Below are positions 37,201 to 45,638 of a DNA stretch of 64,000 nucleotides, piece by piece. A program made the translations under genes and the position numbers. The notes below the pieces were generated by a model, which was given only the letters and a program-made list of their open reading frames with translations, ran no database searches and had not been told where the DNA came from. Origin of the DNA: an uncultured Clostridia bacterium (GTDB lineage Bacteria > Bacillota > Clostridia > Christensenellales > UBA1242); the NCBI GenBank assembly GCA_944381185.1, contig CALWKE010000001.1, forward strand, positions 248,001 to 312,000, in the 5' to 3' direction. The stretch's first letter is position 1. The number at the start of each line of letters is the position of its first letter.

Positions 37201-38002
37201 TATCATTTTTAAGCCTTGTTACTGAAATAACAGCTTTTTCAATTTGAAACTCTATTGCCTCACTTTTAAGTTGCCAATATTCATCATCTTCAGGAACAAC
37301 TGCAACCAAATAATATGTTCCTGAAACCACTGGGGTCGTTGAAAGTTTATAAATTGCATCAAGCGACTCGTTGGTGTAATACTCAAACTCAACTTCTCCG
37401 TGTTCTGCTTCGCCAAAAGGTATGCTTGGTGCATCACCATAAACCCAATTTTCAATACTTGGCTCAACAATCCAAGAATTAGTAAGTTTAACTGCTTCAC
37501 TAACTTGAACAGGAAGAGTAACTTCTATGCTTGTGTTTGAATCAGGCGAAAAGATTGCGGCAAAACTATTAGTTCCTGCATCACCAACGCTTGTGTTTGC
37601 CTCTTTCCAAACAAGATTTAGTTTTGCAGGCAAAGCAACATCTTCAAGAGTGTCACCTTCAACTGCAACCAAATTATCATAATCAATAACAACAACACTA
37701 TATGAATATGATAAACTTTCCGCTGAAATAGTAACAGAATAAATTCCCTCTGCACTTCCATTAAAATTTTGGTTCACTGAATACTCATTCGCTGAAAGAG
37801 TAGTTTCAGTTTTACCTTTAACCTTTTTTACTGAAGCATCATCGCCAAGCGAAAATTCTTCACCAATATCAAAAACATATTTCAATCCACTAGCCTGAAG
37901 TGTTGTTTGCCCCTTGTTGCCTGAACAACTGCAAGAAGAAACAACAACTGGAACAACAATAGCCATAATGGCAAAAATAAAAGTTTTTAAAAATCTTTTC
38001 AT
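34208..38002 (-). CDS. very large lipoprotein, paralogue of the 920-aa protein
   Basis: A 1264-residue lipoprotein. The signal peptide ends in lipobox VSSC near residue 24, followed by a second Cys pair. It shares LKYVFDIGEEFSLG, YSVTISAESLSYSYSVVVIDY and the whole domain order with the protein at 9430-12192: an MBG-type unit near 160-250, a YDG unit starting KVYDGGYSF near 270, then many beta-sandwich-like units. It is about 340 residues longer in the C-terminal part. AGGAGG precedes the ATG. It should sit on the outer face of the membrane. Function unknown; envelope scaffold or adhesion is a guess. Confidence 0.8.
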   Translation of the reverse strand: MKRFLKTFIFAIMAIVVPVVVSSCSCSGNKGQTTLQASGLKYVFDIGEEFSLGDDASVKKVKGKTETTLSANEYSVNQNFNGSAEGIYSVTISAESLSYSYSVVVIDYDNLVAVEGDTLEDVALPAKLNLVWKEANTSVGDAGTNSFAAIFSPDSNTSIEVTLPVQVSEAVKLTNSWIVEPSIENWVYGDAPSIPFGEAEHGEVEFEYYTNESLDAIYKLSTTPVVSGTYYLVAVVPEDDEYWQLKSEAIEFQIEKAVISVTRLKNDKITKVYDGGYSFNHEYLIENNFFEFSANSSADLSNLDVEYSAKFIDNGYQTFSNVGSGKLSLTFTLNSESVNGGANFIFASNQLSNIIYFDNAEIVKATPSVATIPTAETLINGQTLSESELSGGEVVLLLVSSPDSYKTVATEIEGTWSWANPETVIDESGTYEAIFTPTNQNINSVSTQISVDIISNDDVSAIIGIDGNSTGYYFDRSGNTFSYELPYNAESYKIKVKIPEGVQATYDVYFDDYEHMTNQSYTSEAEIGFGTQLWSSFNSYILKFHLTGDIQKDLDFVVTLAKPATIMIGESELKENEKVDAGEKLDFELKDPDIIVKLNGINLDEYNTSSQGIQSYSMAKSGVVSYTISVQDIGKTLNFEFFNAENEYLNYITVQVSDVFKNVMVNNQELEANQNSMGNYDYYYEFSNDTTSIDIDLMNPTIDNFSIDVTTNVNDRIDLVEFNNQTIHFDFNDELKKITVVAMVGTNGDYMQVGRQINIYLIKETFVENVSFEAVTSFDRTTNVVEAGEFVEKLDVELEKGAENYTYSWFKSDGITLFDFKNVETKNEIILKIFDGENVVETSYFTLNYNFTIGFSYQASGSRVESFKNEDGSILLIAKSSDLNITVGGNFDVLFVDENGEVSEKQYIIVDYTGERIFNLIIKSGEYLCRVGVHAYGITEDITNVLTRMNYNYNSMTGSVPLANENIYSLRLPINVDFDAFANSLILDYDENVYSIVGSFDESIQKFKIEVTKINDETYYSVGFFNVDYQGQKSGNNNFSVYFNDLLTNTTLREYVGLEEINIDFGDISSYEEVVIKAENSYSLIEILLNGEVIISRFGQYTLQPYGEHGMTEGTYTIRVTSTDGVNSHSVIINYVVEKVELVQITDENGKNYSVFMKGNIFDVEGDCSLTQIEGSYILHLSSDLVKNSGELKFVTLSFSSEKNYQILSVDMNKGTFLPIEQNVENNYTLTDLSDTFGIDADAIVIAVSIAEEMIVPIILAFDY

Positions 38003-38055
38003 AAATGCCTCCTAAAATTAGAGTAACACAAACTAATATTTTAATCAAACAAATC

Positions 38056-38080
38056 AAACTAAAAATTTCACTCACACTTG
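38056..38080 (+). repeat. att-like direct repeat, left copy
   Basis: AAACTAAAAATTTCACTCA followed by CACTTG. The copy at 40171 is the same apart from a 5-base insertion and two changes, and a related copy lies at 49008. The two copies here bracket the two-gene cassette 38242-39954. Confidence 0.6.
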
Positions 38081-38241
38081 TTATTATAATATTATTTAAT
38101 TATAATTCTATTATAAGCATAGCATTTTTTCTAAATTACTCCATACAAGAGAAACAATTAATATATTAAATAAAATTTAAGGCAACAAATTATTCTATTC
38201 TAATTTATAATAAAAAAAATAGTAAAATTAACGTTTCCATA

Positions 38242-38805
38242 TTATTTTAATTTATAAGTTTTAAAATAATTCGGAACTTCATTTTTCAACAATATTAATT
38301 CTCTAAGTTTTTGAAATTTTTCATTATTTAAAACTGTTATACTTCCAAATTGAGATACTTTTATGAAGCTTTTAAATTCTGATATATCAATTGGATTATC
38401 TAATACAAAAATAGCTGTAATAGTAGAAAAATATTTTGATTTAAAATGTACATCATAGTCAAATGGATAATTATAAAATTTTGGATTTTCTGATATAAAT
38501 CCTACTGCAAAAATTTTTCCTCCATATTTTTTATAAATTTCCTTTGCTTTTAATAAAACTTTGTCTATTTTTTCATTTTTATTATTATGTTTTCTTTTCA
38601 AAATAGAAATTTTTGCATTTGCAGTTTTAGCATGCATAAAAAATATAAGTTCTCCAGCTTTCGCATATTTTGGAACACTCCATTCCACAGGACGAGACGC
38701 TAGAACATCTTCCATATCCATTGTATTAAATTTATTTATTCTGTTAAATAATTCCTCCAAACTAGATGGAAATGAAATATTATTAATATACACTTTAGTA
38801 CACAT
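38242..38805 (-). CDS. PUA/EVE-like hypothetical protein (cassette gene 2)
   Basis: A 187-residue soluble protein. The centre reads as a PUA-type beta barrel: PKYAKAGELIFFMHAKTANAK, then GGKIFAVGFISENP, then STITAIFVLDNPIDISEFKSFI and GSITVLNNEKFQKLRELI. This strand order and GEL-FFMHA pattern recall EVE/ASCH domains that bind modified bases or RNA. The match is by eye only. It starts 24 bp after the DUF5677-like gene, with AAGGAT upstream, and the pair forms one short operon. Confidence 0.55.
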   Translation of the reverse strand: MCTKVYINNISFPSSLEELFNRINKFNTMDMEDVLASRPVEWSVPKYAKAGELIFFMHAKTANAKISILKRKHNNKNEKIDKVLLKAKEIYKKYGGKIFAVGFISENPKFYNYPFDYDVHFKSKYFSTITAIFVLDNPIDISEFKSFIKVSQFGSITVLNNEKFQKLRELILLKNEVPNYFKTYKLK

Positions 38806-38829
38806 ACATAGATTATCCTTATAAATAGT

Positions 38830-39954
38830 TTATCTTTTATTTGTTTGTTTCTGGTAAATATTAAATGATTCTATCGTGGTTTCAGTTAGCCAATTTACTA
38901 AGTTTATTCCATTATACTCTATATTTTCACGAAACATTCTATTATATTCGCTAGTCAATTCTAATAAAATTAGACCAATCCTACCTAAAATCCAAATAAA
39001 ATCATATTCTCCAATAGATTGATTTAAATAATTGCCATGTGAAAATTTACAACAATATTTATAATCATTATTAAAATTACTTTTCAAATTAATATTGCTC
39101 ATTTTAGTATATTCTAATAATTCACTAAAAACATATTTTCTACTTTTATTTTCCAATGAATCTAACCATCCATAATTTAAATAATTTTGAAAAACACAAT
39201 TTTTGGGAACTCTTTTACTAAATTCTAATGAATATTCTCCACATTGTTCAAACTCGAGTCTATATTGCATAAACTTATAAAACTCATCAGCTAGTAATTC
39301 GTTATCATTTATAGTAAAAAATACACAAACTTCTTCTATAACTGTCCTTAATAACGAAAAGGCACTACCACAATTGTCAGTTTCAGTCAATAAAAGGATT
39401 GATTTAATATTTTTTAATAAAACAACTAAAGTATTTATTTTAAAATTTCCATTTTTTCCATTAGGTTTGATATTTTTCTGAATTTTTCTATCTATTCTCA
39501 TAAGTAAAAAATTAACTACACATCTAATTGAATAATGTATTGGTATATGGGATAGGTAATTATTACTCTTATCAAAATATTGATACAATAATCTTAATCG
39601 ACATTGTAAAATGGCTTTATTTTTTAAGTTTTCACAATATTTTAAATCTTTTAAATTTCTACTTTTAACATCATCCGATTCAAATAAATTATCATACCAA
39701 AAAATCATTGCAAGATTTGAGCAAATATCAAAATCAATATCATCAACTCCAAAAGCAAGAATATAATTAATATTAAAATTATAACAATTAGGAATTAATA
39801 AATTAAATTCATCAGATTTTTTAATTTCTTCTTTTAGACGAATCATCGTGTTTGGTTTCATAAATTTTTTAAATAAATTTTTTAAACTTTCATTCCTATA
39901 CTCATTATTTTTCTCTACTTCTTTTTGTAAATTAAAATCATTTAAATCTAACAT
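38830..39954 (-). CDS. DUF5677/HEPN-like protein (cassette gene 1)
   Basis: A 374-residue, mainly helical soluble protein. The second half follows the DUF5677 pattern: a helix with SLLRTVIEEVCVFF (Arg203, Glu207) and a later CCKFSHGNY (His306), between long helices and ending in a helix with LELTSEYNRMF. DUF5677-type proteins are all-helical, of unknown function, and common beside mobile elements; a distant HEPN relation is an inference. AGGGG precedes the ATG. It leads the two-gene cassette. Confidence 0.6.
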   Translation of the reverse strand: MLDLNDFNLQKEVEKNNEYRNESLKNLFKKFMKPNTMIRLKEEIKKSDEFNLLIPNCYNFNINYILAFGVDDIDFDICSNLAMIFWYDNLFESDDVKSRNLKDLKYCENLKNKAILQCRLRLLYQYFDKSNNYLSHIPIHYSIRCVVNFLLMRIDRKIQKNIKPNGKNGNFKINTLVVLLKNIKSILLLTETDNCGSAFSLLRTVIEEVCVFFTINDNELLADEFYKFMQYRLEFEQCGEYSLEFSKRVPKNCVFQNYLNYGWLDSLENKSRKYVFSELLEYTKMSNINLKSNFNNDYKYCCKFSHGNYLNQSIGEYDFIWILGRIGLILLELTSEYNRMFRENIEYNGINLVNWLTETTIESFNIYQKQTNKR

Positions 39955-40170
39955 ACTTAAACCCCTATATAAATAATTAATAATCTCATAAACATTACAT
40001 AGATAACTTTTTATAAGTTTTTATTTTAATTCCAAGTAGTGATACTTACAAAAATCTTCTAATTTTTTCTACTTACTCAATTTTAAAAATTTCCATTAAA
40101 ATATCTTTATTTGACAATATAATTATAAACAAAAATTTTTTTAAAAGAAATCAAAAATAAAACAAAATTC

Positions 40171-40200
40171 AACTTAAAAATTTCACTCAAATTACACTCG
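40171..40200 (+). repeat. att-like direct repeat, right copy
   Basis: AACTTAAAAATTTCACTCA continuing AATTACACTCG. On the minus strand it contains two tandem 11-bp near-repeats, GAGTGTAATTT and GAGTGAAATTT, as in many recombinase core sites. The 270-bp gap 39955-40224 holds nothing else recognisable except AT-rich promoter-like DNA. Confidence 0.6.
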
Positions 40201-40205
40201 TTTTT

Positions 40206-40238
40206 TAATAAAAAAACTGGGTTGTTATTCACCCAGTT
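40206..40238 (-). terminator. terminator of the 157-aa gene
   Basis: AACTGGGT and ACCCAGTT stem on the minus strand with the stop codon in the loop, followed by a T-run. Confidence 0.8.
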
Positions 40239-40698
40239 GAGATACCTGTTTTTCTCGAGTCTTCTCTATTCTTTTCAAGACTTTTTCAATTGCTTTTGCA
40301 TTTTTCTTCAAAAATTCTAAATACTCTTTATCACTAATTCCACCATGTGTAACATTGAATGCCATCTTTTCATCGATGAGCCCAACAATAGATTCTAATT
40401 GTGGTCTTGACAAATCATATCCCCCGTCAACCAAATGCAAAATTGCTTTTGAATGCCCCAAAGCCATGGCAGATGAAACAAGTTCATTTACTTGCCTTTT
40501 CATCATATTTGAAAATAATACTAAATCAAAATTCTTTGGGTCTTCATAAATTTTTCTAGAACAAAATTCAAAGTTGCTCCAATTTTTGATTTCTTCATCA
40601 AGTTCTTCACTGTCATAAACATCAATTTTATGAAAACTTGAAAAATGTCTGCCACCCTTTTCAATTTCCATTAATTGTTCTTCAACTGATTTTCTCAT
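40225..40698 (-). CDS. hypothetical protein, 157 aa
   Basis: Start set at ATG 40698, ten bases after AAGGA; an in-frame GTG two codons earlier is an alternative. Not recognised. It is soluble and mostly helical: VEEQLMEIEKGGRHFSSF at the start, ALGHSKAILHLVDGGYDLSR in the middle, and a Lys/Glu-rich C-terminal helix. Own terminator, so a single-gene unit. Confidence 0.65.
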   Translation of the reverse strand: MRKSVEEQLMEIEKGGRHFSSFHKIDVYDSEELDEEIKNWSNFEFCSRKIYEDPKNFDLVLFSNMMKRQVNELVSSAMALGHSKAILHLVDGGYDLSRPQLESIVGLIDEKMAFNVTHGGISDKEYLEFLKKNAKAIEKVLKRIEKTREKQVSQLGE

Positions 40699-40766
40699 TT
40701 TCACCAATTCCTTTTTAATAAGATATGTTTATTATATATGCTAATAACAATATAAGTCAATAGTGA

Positions 40767-40796
40767 AAAAGAAAAAAGTGACAAGGTTTGTCACTT
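40767..40796 (-). terminator. terminator of the rplI operon
   Basis: AAGTGACAA and TTGTCACTT with a short loop, followed on the minus strand by a T-rich run. Confidence 0.8.
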
Positions 40797-42132
40797 AATC
40801 CATTTGCTTATCTTCAGTTTTTTCTATTAAATATTTCCAATATTTATCTTTTTCTTTTTTTCTTTCTTCGCTGTTTTCATAGTTTTCAAATTCTTCTTTG
40901 CTTATCTTTTTTCCATCTTCATCAAGATAATATTCTTCTTTGTTTTTTCCAACTGTAAATGAATATGAATATTTATTAAAATAATAATAACTCGCAAGTT
41001 CCTTTTTATCAGGATAGTCAATTTCATTTCCACTTTCATCAAGCCACTTTTCTTGCTTTGCCAAATTTGAATATCTGTCTAACTTCTGCTTTATCTCTTC
41101 TCTTCTGCCATCAATTTTAATTGCAAATTCTTTTAATTTATCAAGATTGGTTTTAACAATTTCTCTTCTCTGTTTTAAAATTTCAAGATATGGTTTATCA
41201 TATTTTTTAGGTTTTTTAACAGATTCCAAAAACTTGATTTTATCATTGAGCCATGAAAGAGAACTTTGTAAACTCATTTGTCTGCCAATAACGCTGTTAT
41301 CAAGGTCTGCAAGTTTATGTTTAAAATCTCTAACATCATAAATATTTTTAACATCAATATTCAAAAGTTTATTTGAAAATTTGTCAAAATTTTCTAACCT
41401 TTCTTTGTCATATTTTAAAGATTTATTTTCTTTTTCTAAAATCTTTTCAGGGTCTTCATATCTTACAACTTCATTTTCTTCATCAAACACACAGTAGTGC
41501 AGTGAAAAATCTTTGCTAGGCTTGCCAACTTTTTTATATGTTTTTACTTTTTTAGTAAATTCATCATCTTCCTTTTTACCTTGAACTGCAGATAGTGTTT
41601 TTGCAAGTTCCATTTTTTGAAGCAAACTCATAGGTTTTTGAGCTGACTTTTCTCCGCCATTTTCTGTTGCCGAAACATCAGTTTTTTGCTCTGCTAAAAA
41701 TTGCTTATAACTTTCACGATTTTGCGAGATTGTTTGCAAAAATTGTTTTGTTTTTTGAACAACATCAAGGTTGCCTAAAATCACTGAAAGTGTGCTCTTA
41801 TTCTTTTTTACATCTTTTTGAAGGTTTGTGCATTCATTAAGCAAAAATTCTTCTATTTTGTTTAATTTTTCAAGGTCGGTTTGGTCACTTATGGCACAAC
41901 TATCATCAAGCAAAACTTTTGATGTTCTTGCAAAAAGTTCATCAGAAAAACCATTAATACTTTCTGAATTTGAAAACATTAATCCAAAATATCTTTGATT
42001 TATTTTCGAATTTACTTCTTCTAATTCATCAATAAGATTATATGAAAAATTGGCATTATAACTTTTTGGAAGTTCACTTTCTTTTTTATCTTTCTTTGTT
42101 TCTTTAGTCTTTAAATCTGTAACTTTTTCCAT
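40795..42132 (-). CDS. coiled-coil hypothetical protein downstream of rplI
   Basis: A 445-residue, highly charged cytosolic protein with long predicted helices and heptad-like stretches (about 75-150 and 230-370). Near the end it has two short repeats of a WLDESGNEIDYPDKKE / YYLDEDGKKISKEEFE type. No enzyme motif is seen. It starts 6 bp after the rplI stop, so it is co-expressed with ribosomal protein L9, a position usually held by dnaB or gdpP-linked genes in Firmicutes. Function unknown. Confidence 0.65.
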   Translation of the reverse strand: MEKVTDLKTKETKKDKKESELPKSYNANFSYNLIDELEEVNSKINQRYFGLMFSNSESINGFSDELFARTSKVLLDDSCAISDQTDLEKLNKIEEFLLNECTNLQKDVKKNKSTLSVILGNLDVVQKTKQFLQTISQNRESYKQFLAEQKTDVSATENGGEKSAQKPMSLLQKMELAKTLSAVQGKKEDDEFTKKVKTYKKVGKPSKDFSLHYCVFDEENEVVRYEDPEKILEKENKSLKYDKERLENFDKFSNKLLNIDVKNIYDVRDFKHKLADLDNSVIGRQMSLQSSLSWLNDKIKFLESVKKPKKYDKPYLEILKQRREIVKTNLDKLKEFAIKIDGRREEIKQKLDRYSNLAKQEKWLDESGNEIDYPDKKELASYYYFNKYSYSFTVGKNKEEYYLDEDGKKISKEEFENYENSEERKKEKDKYWKYLIEKTEDKQMD

Positions 42133-42138
42133 AATACT

Positions 42139-42582
42139 CTATTTTGCTTTAACGCTGACTTTTATTTTTGCTGAAACACCCTTATAAAGTTTAAGGTCAA
42201 CATCATAAACCCCTTCTCTTTTGATTGGACCAGAAACCACAATATCTTTTTTGTCAACAGAAAAACCCATACCCTCAAGTTTTTCACTGATTTCTTTTGT
42301 TCCAATAGAACCAAAGGCTTTGCCACGCTCACCAACTTCAATTTCAAAATCAAGGGTTTTGCCATTTAATTTTTCTGCAACAATTTTTGCTGCAGCAGTT
42401 TCTTCAGCAATACGCTTTGCTTCTTCTGCCTTTTGCTTATTATTTATTGCAACATTTGTTTTGTTTGCAGGAATTGCAAGTTTGTTTTTAAATAAAAAGT
42501 TATTTGCATAACCATCATTAACATTAATTTCATCACCCTTTTTGCCTTGGGCTTTCACATCTTTAAGTAAAATAACTCTCAT
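42139..42582 (-). CDS. rplI: 50S ribosomal protein L9
   Basis: Start at ATG 42582 after TTAGGAGG; 147 residues, the normal length. The N-terminal signature [20 protein letters not shown] and [16 protein letters not shown] are diagnostic. A long connecting helix ([20 protein letters not shown]) joins the C-terminal domain ending in [13 protein letters not shown]9 binds the base of the L1 stalk in the large subunit. Confidence 0.97.
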   Translation of the reverse strand: MRVILLKDVKAQGKKGDEINVNDGYANNFLFKNKLAIPANKTNVAINNKQKAEEAKRIAEETAAAKIVAEKLNGKTLDFEIEVGERGKAFGSIGTKEISEKLEGMGFSVDKKDIVVSGPIKREGVYDVDLKLYKGVSAKIKVSVKAK

Positions 42583-42691
42583 AAGTCCTCCTAATAAAAT
42601 TATTATAATAAAGCAAAAAGATGTTGTCAACTTTGAAAAATTAATGATTAATTTTATTTATTTACGTAATAATAAATTTAAGGAGAATTTT

Positions 42692-42988
42692 ATGTTTGAT
42701 TTAAAATGTAAAAGAACGGGTTGCGAGTTCAACAAAAACTGCAACTGCACAGCCGATGAAATTGAAGTTAAAAAAGATACAATTTGCAAAACTTATAGTG
42801 CATCAAAAGACGAAAACAAGAGGCAGGAAGAAAAGATTGGTCAACCACCAATTCGAAAAGATATTGAAGTTCTTTGCAAGGCAAAATGTATTTTTAATTC
42901 AAATTATGTTTGCACGGCAAATGGCATAACTGTTCAAACGGATAGCAGTGTTAACGAACCAATTTGTTGCACATTTATGCCCGAATAA
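42692..42988 (+). CDS. protein with two DUF1540 domains
   Basis: 98 residues carrying two copies of the DUF1540 Cys pattern. The first is CKRTGCEFNKNCNCTADEIEVKKDTIC, read in parts; the second runs from LCKAKCIFNSNYVC to PICCTF. DUF1540 domains are small Cys-rich, presumably metal-binding units, frequent in spore-forming Firmicutes. AAGGAG precedes the ATG at 42692. Confidence 0.85.
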   Translation: MFDLKCKRTGCEFNKNCNCTADEIEVKKDTICKTYSASKDENKRQEEKIGQPPIRKDIEVLCKAKCIFNSNYVCTANGITVQTDSSVNEPICCTFMPE

Positions 42989-43016
42989 AAAGAGCAGATT
43001 CGCTGCTCTTTTTTTT
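42987..43016. terminator. bidirectional intrinsic terminator
   Basis: AGAGCAG and CTGCTCT with A- and T-runs on either side, between convergent genes. Confidence 0.85.
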
Positions 43017-43671
43017 ATTCTTTTTCAGTTTTTTCTTCTGTTTTTGCAACAACTGGTTCTTCTGTTTTTTCAATGTTTTCAGATTCTGTTGTGCCTTCAA
43101 CACCTGCTTCTGTTGGTTCAGCTGCATCGTTAGCTGTCTTAATTTTTAATATACCTTTTTTATCAAGCACTAAAACTGTTACGCTTCCAGCAAGAACAAG
43201 TGCAGAAATTATCATAAACACAACTGAAACTGTTCGAATAGCAACATTTGTATGGCAAATTAGTTCAACTTTTAAATCATTGTAACCAACACCCATATCT
43301 TCACCGCTCATGGTTATTTTGAACGCACTAATCTTTCCACTATAATCAAATGTTGTTGCACCCTCTTCCCTTGTGTAAAGTTCGCCATTTCTTATCTCGT
43401 AATCATTTTTAACCGCAATTCGTCTTTGATTTTCAGGAATACCTTCACTTGCAGCAACATCTTTGTCATATTCTATCGTCATTAAAATTGTGTCTTTATC
43501 AAAACTCATTTCCATATCCAAAATATGTTGACCCATAAGGTCATAAGACCATGTGTAAGTTTTGCCATGTGGAATTGCACAAATAACAATGAGCATAATC
43601 AAAAACACACCGAATAATGCCCCTGAAATTATAACTAATGGTTTTTTGACAAAATTAATAAACTTTTCCAT
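43015..43671 (-). CDS. two-TM hypothetical membrane protein
   Basis: A 218-residue protein with TM helices near 12-34 and 146-168. The extracytoplasmic region between them is about 110 residues and beta-rich (YTWSYDLMGQHILDMEMSF). The acidic cytosolic tail is rich in Glu, Thr and Ala (TEAGVEGTTESENIEKTEE). AAGGAG precedes the ATG. Not recognised. Confidence 0.65.
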   Translation of the reverse strand: MEKFINFVKKPLVIISGALFGVFLIMLIVICAIPHGKTYTWSYDLMGQHILDMEMSFDKDTILMTIEYDKDVAASEGIPENQRRIAVKNDYEIRNGELYTREEGATTFDYSGKISAFKITMSGEDMGVGYNDLKVELICHTNVAIRTVSVVFMIISALVLAGSVTVLVLDKKGILKIKTANDAAEPTEAGVEGTTESENIEKTEEPVVAKTEEKTEKE

Positions 43672-43756
43672 AAAAACTCCTTTTTTTTAAGACTATCATT
43701 TTTTGTAAATATTTGTCAATATTTATTTTTCACTTATTAAAATATAAATTTCAATA

Positions 43757-43785
43757 TTGACATAGCAATTTCGTTATTGTAAAAT
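43757..43785 (+). promoter_or_regulatory. promoter of the double-RNxxxH gene
   Basis: TTGACA, a 17-bp spacer and TAAAAT. The predicted 5' leader is only about 12 bases and holds a weak AGGT site. Confidence 0.6.
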
Positions 43786-43803
43786 CAACTTATAGGTAGA
43801 TGT

Positions 43804-45555
43804 ATGGAAGATTCATATTATAGAATTTCAATTTCAAAAACTCAAAATAAAATTTTAAAAAAATTATTTGAGAATATTGATAGTGATAGTTTTAACCTTG
43901 ATGTTGACCTTGGCGAATTTGATGCAAATGAACTCAATAATTTTTGGATTTACACTTCAGGTTTTTTGAGTGTGCAAAACTTTGAAGCCATGTCAAATCA
44001 AATGTCACTTGAAGAAATTGATGACATTATGGAAGGAAAATTCAAATTAAAATCACTTTCAAACGAAGAAGCCAATGCTCTTGCTGAAAGTGTTGGCAAA
44101 TCCTTTCCAAAATCAGGAGTCAGTCATTTTATTGACCTTTACAACATTCAAGACGGAACTTACACCGTTAACAAAACTGTTGCAAGACATTATTTAGATA
44201 AACGCCCTAACTGGTTAAGCCTTAAAACAGATGGCGTTAAATTTTATACCGATAATCCTAACCCCAAAATTACTACTGAACAAGCACTTAACATTCTTCG
44301 CAATTTAATGGTGCATAGTGCACCAGTTGTTAATGGGTCACATTTAATTTTTCTTGACGACGAGCAAGATATTGAAGTAACAAGAATGTGGCTTCGTGGA
44401 TATTCGGAACTATTTTCACAAAAACAAAAGAAAGTTGACGCCGAAGATATTGAAGAAACTCTTTCAAAAGAACTTTCAAAAACTGGCAACTATATTGAAA
44501 ATCCTGAACAACTTGACAAGGCTTTATCTTTAATAAAAAATCTTTTTGACCAAGATGTTATTAGTCATTATTTCAGAATTAACAATTTTGCGAAAGTTAG
44601 AGTTCAATACTTCGATAATTTTTATCAAAAAAGCCTAGACGAAAAAATAAAAATTATTGCATCAATTTGTTCAAACAACTCAAGTTATATAACCGCTTCT
44701 AATGGAACAATTGAACCTGCAATAGTCTATAACATTCAACAACTTGTTGCAAAAGAACTCTCTGGTCGTGGTGAACAGGCAATGATGAGTGAAGATGACT
44801 ATGCAACAAATGAATTCATTGAAACCCATGCTGAATTCAAAAAAATTGACGCCGACCTTGAAAAATTCGAAAAAAATATCACCAATAAAAATTCAGCATT
44901 TGCACAGGCTCAAATTAAAAGACTTATTGCTAGATATGGTGCCGTGAAGAAAAAACTTGAACAGCAATTAAAACAACTTGAAAACAGACAAAAACTTGAA
45001 TCAACCCATGCAGAAATTTATAATCTTTATGGGCTTGAACACTTACCCGTTGAAGTTGCAGTTAACATTGTTTGCCTTATGGGCTATAACAGTTTGGTCA
45101 CAAGTGCCTTTTATGAAGATTTGCTCGCAAATAATTCGGGTGAATTAAATAACAAACAAAAACAATTTTTTAAAAACTTTAATTTATCTAATATAAATGT
45201 GAAATTTTATGACAAGCCAATGAATGTTTACTACTCTCCTGAAGAAAAAATGTATATTTTAACTTGCATCAGAAACGCAATTTGCCACAATAACATAAAA
45301 TTTGTGCTTCCACCTGCAAAAAAGAATGGAAGTGTTGATTTTAAAGATGTTGAAATCAACTTTACTGCCGATTGGGACCGTGCAAAAATTTCAGGAAAAC
45401 TTATTGATTTTTACAAACTTTTTGGTTCAGACATTTTCACAAAGGAACGAATTCCTGAAATTATAACAAGAATAGATAAGACCCAAATAGATTCTAAAAC
45501 TGAAGAAGAAAATCCTAAAAATAAAAACGATAACGGGCAACTCGGAGATGAATAA
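43804..45555 (+). CDS. 583-aa protein with two HEPN-type RNxxxH motifs
   Basis: A soluble 583-residue protein with two separate Arg-Asn-x3-His motifs in similar helical settings: ILRNLMVHSAP (Arg166-His171) and CIRNAICHNNI (Arg490-His495). Each ends a helix and is followed by strand-like sequence (SHLIFLDDEQDIEVTRMWL; SVDFKDVEINFTADWDRA). R-N-x3-H is the catalytic signature of HEPN ribonucleases, including abortive-infection and CRISPR-linked ones. Between them are helices and a coiled coil near 350-400. Good promoter and own terminator; no antitoxin-like partner follows. An RNA-cleaving defence or stress role is inference. Confidence 0.65.
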   Translation: MEDSYYRISISKTQNKILKKLFENIDSDSFNLDVDLGEFDANELNNFWIYTSGFLSVQNFEAMSNQMSLEEIDDIMEGKFKLKSLSNEEANALAESVGKSFPKSGVSHFIDLYNIQDGTYTVNKTVARHYLDKRPNWLSLKTDGVKFYTDNPNPKITTEQALNILRNLMVHSAPVVNGSHLIFLDDEQDIEVTRMWLRGYSELFSQKQKKVDAEDIEETLSKELSKTGNYIENPEQLDKALSLIKNLFDQDVISHYFRINNFAKVRVQYFDNFYQKSLDEKIKIIASICSNNSSYITASNGTIEPAIVYNIQQLVAKELSGRGEQAMMSEDDYATNEFIETHAEFKKIDADLEKFEKNITNKNSAFAQAQIKRLIARYGAVKKKLEQQLKQLENRQKLESTHAEIYNLYGLEHLPVEVAVNIVCLMGYNSLVTSAFYEDLLANNSGELNNKQKQFFKNFNLSNINVKFYDKPMNVYYSPEEKMYILTCIRNAICHNNIKFVLPPAKKNGSVDFKDVEINFTADWDRAKISGKLIDFYKLFGSDIFTKERIPEIITRIDKTQIDSKTEEENPKNKNDNGQLGDE

Positions 45556-45582
45556 AAATGTGGAAATTTCCACATTTTTATT
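45556..45582 (+). terminator. terminator of the double-RNxxxH gene
   Basis: AAAATGTGGAAA and TTTCCACATTTT form a perfect hairpin with T-run. Confidence 0.85.
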
Positions 45583-45610
45583 TTGAAAAATTAATTTATT
45601 TTTGTATAAT
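45582..45610 (+). promoter_or_regulatory. promoter of the HAD gene
   Basis: TTTGAA, a 17-bp spacer and TATAAT preceded by TG, ahead of GAGG and the ATG at 45639. Confidence 0.6.
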
Positions 45611-45638
45611 ACTTTTATAAAAATATTTTGAGGTTTTT

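Noticed and set aside
38830..39954. Toxin-antitoxin pair reading of the 38-40 kb cassette
   Set aside because: Neither protein matches a known toxin or antitoxin pattern, and both are larger than usual; kept only as an unassigned cassette.
42541..42691. Longer N-terminus for the double-DUF1540 protein starting near 42542
   Set aside because: The upstream part overlaps rplI antisense and has no ribosome site; AAGGAG stands before the ATG at 42692.
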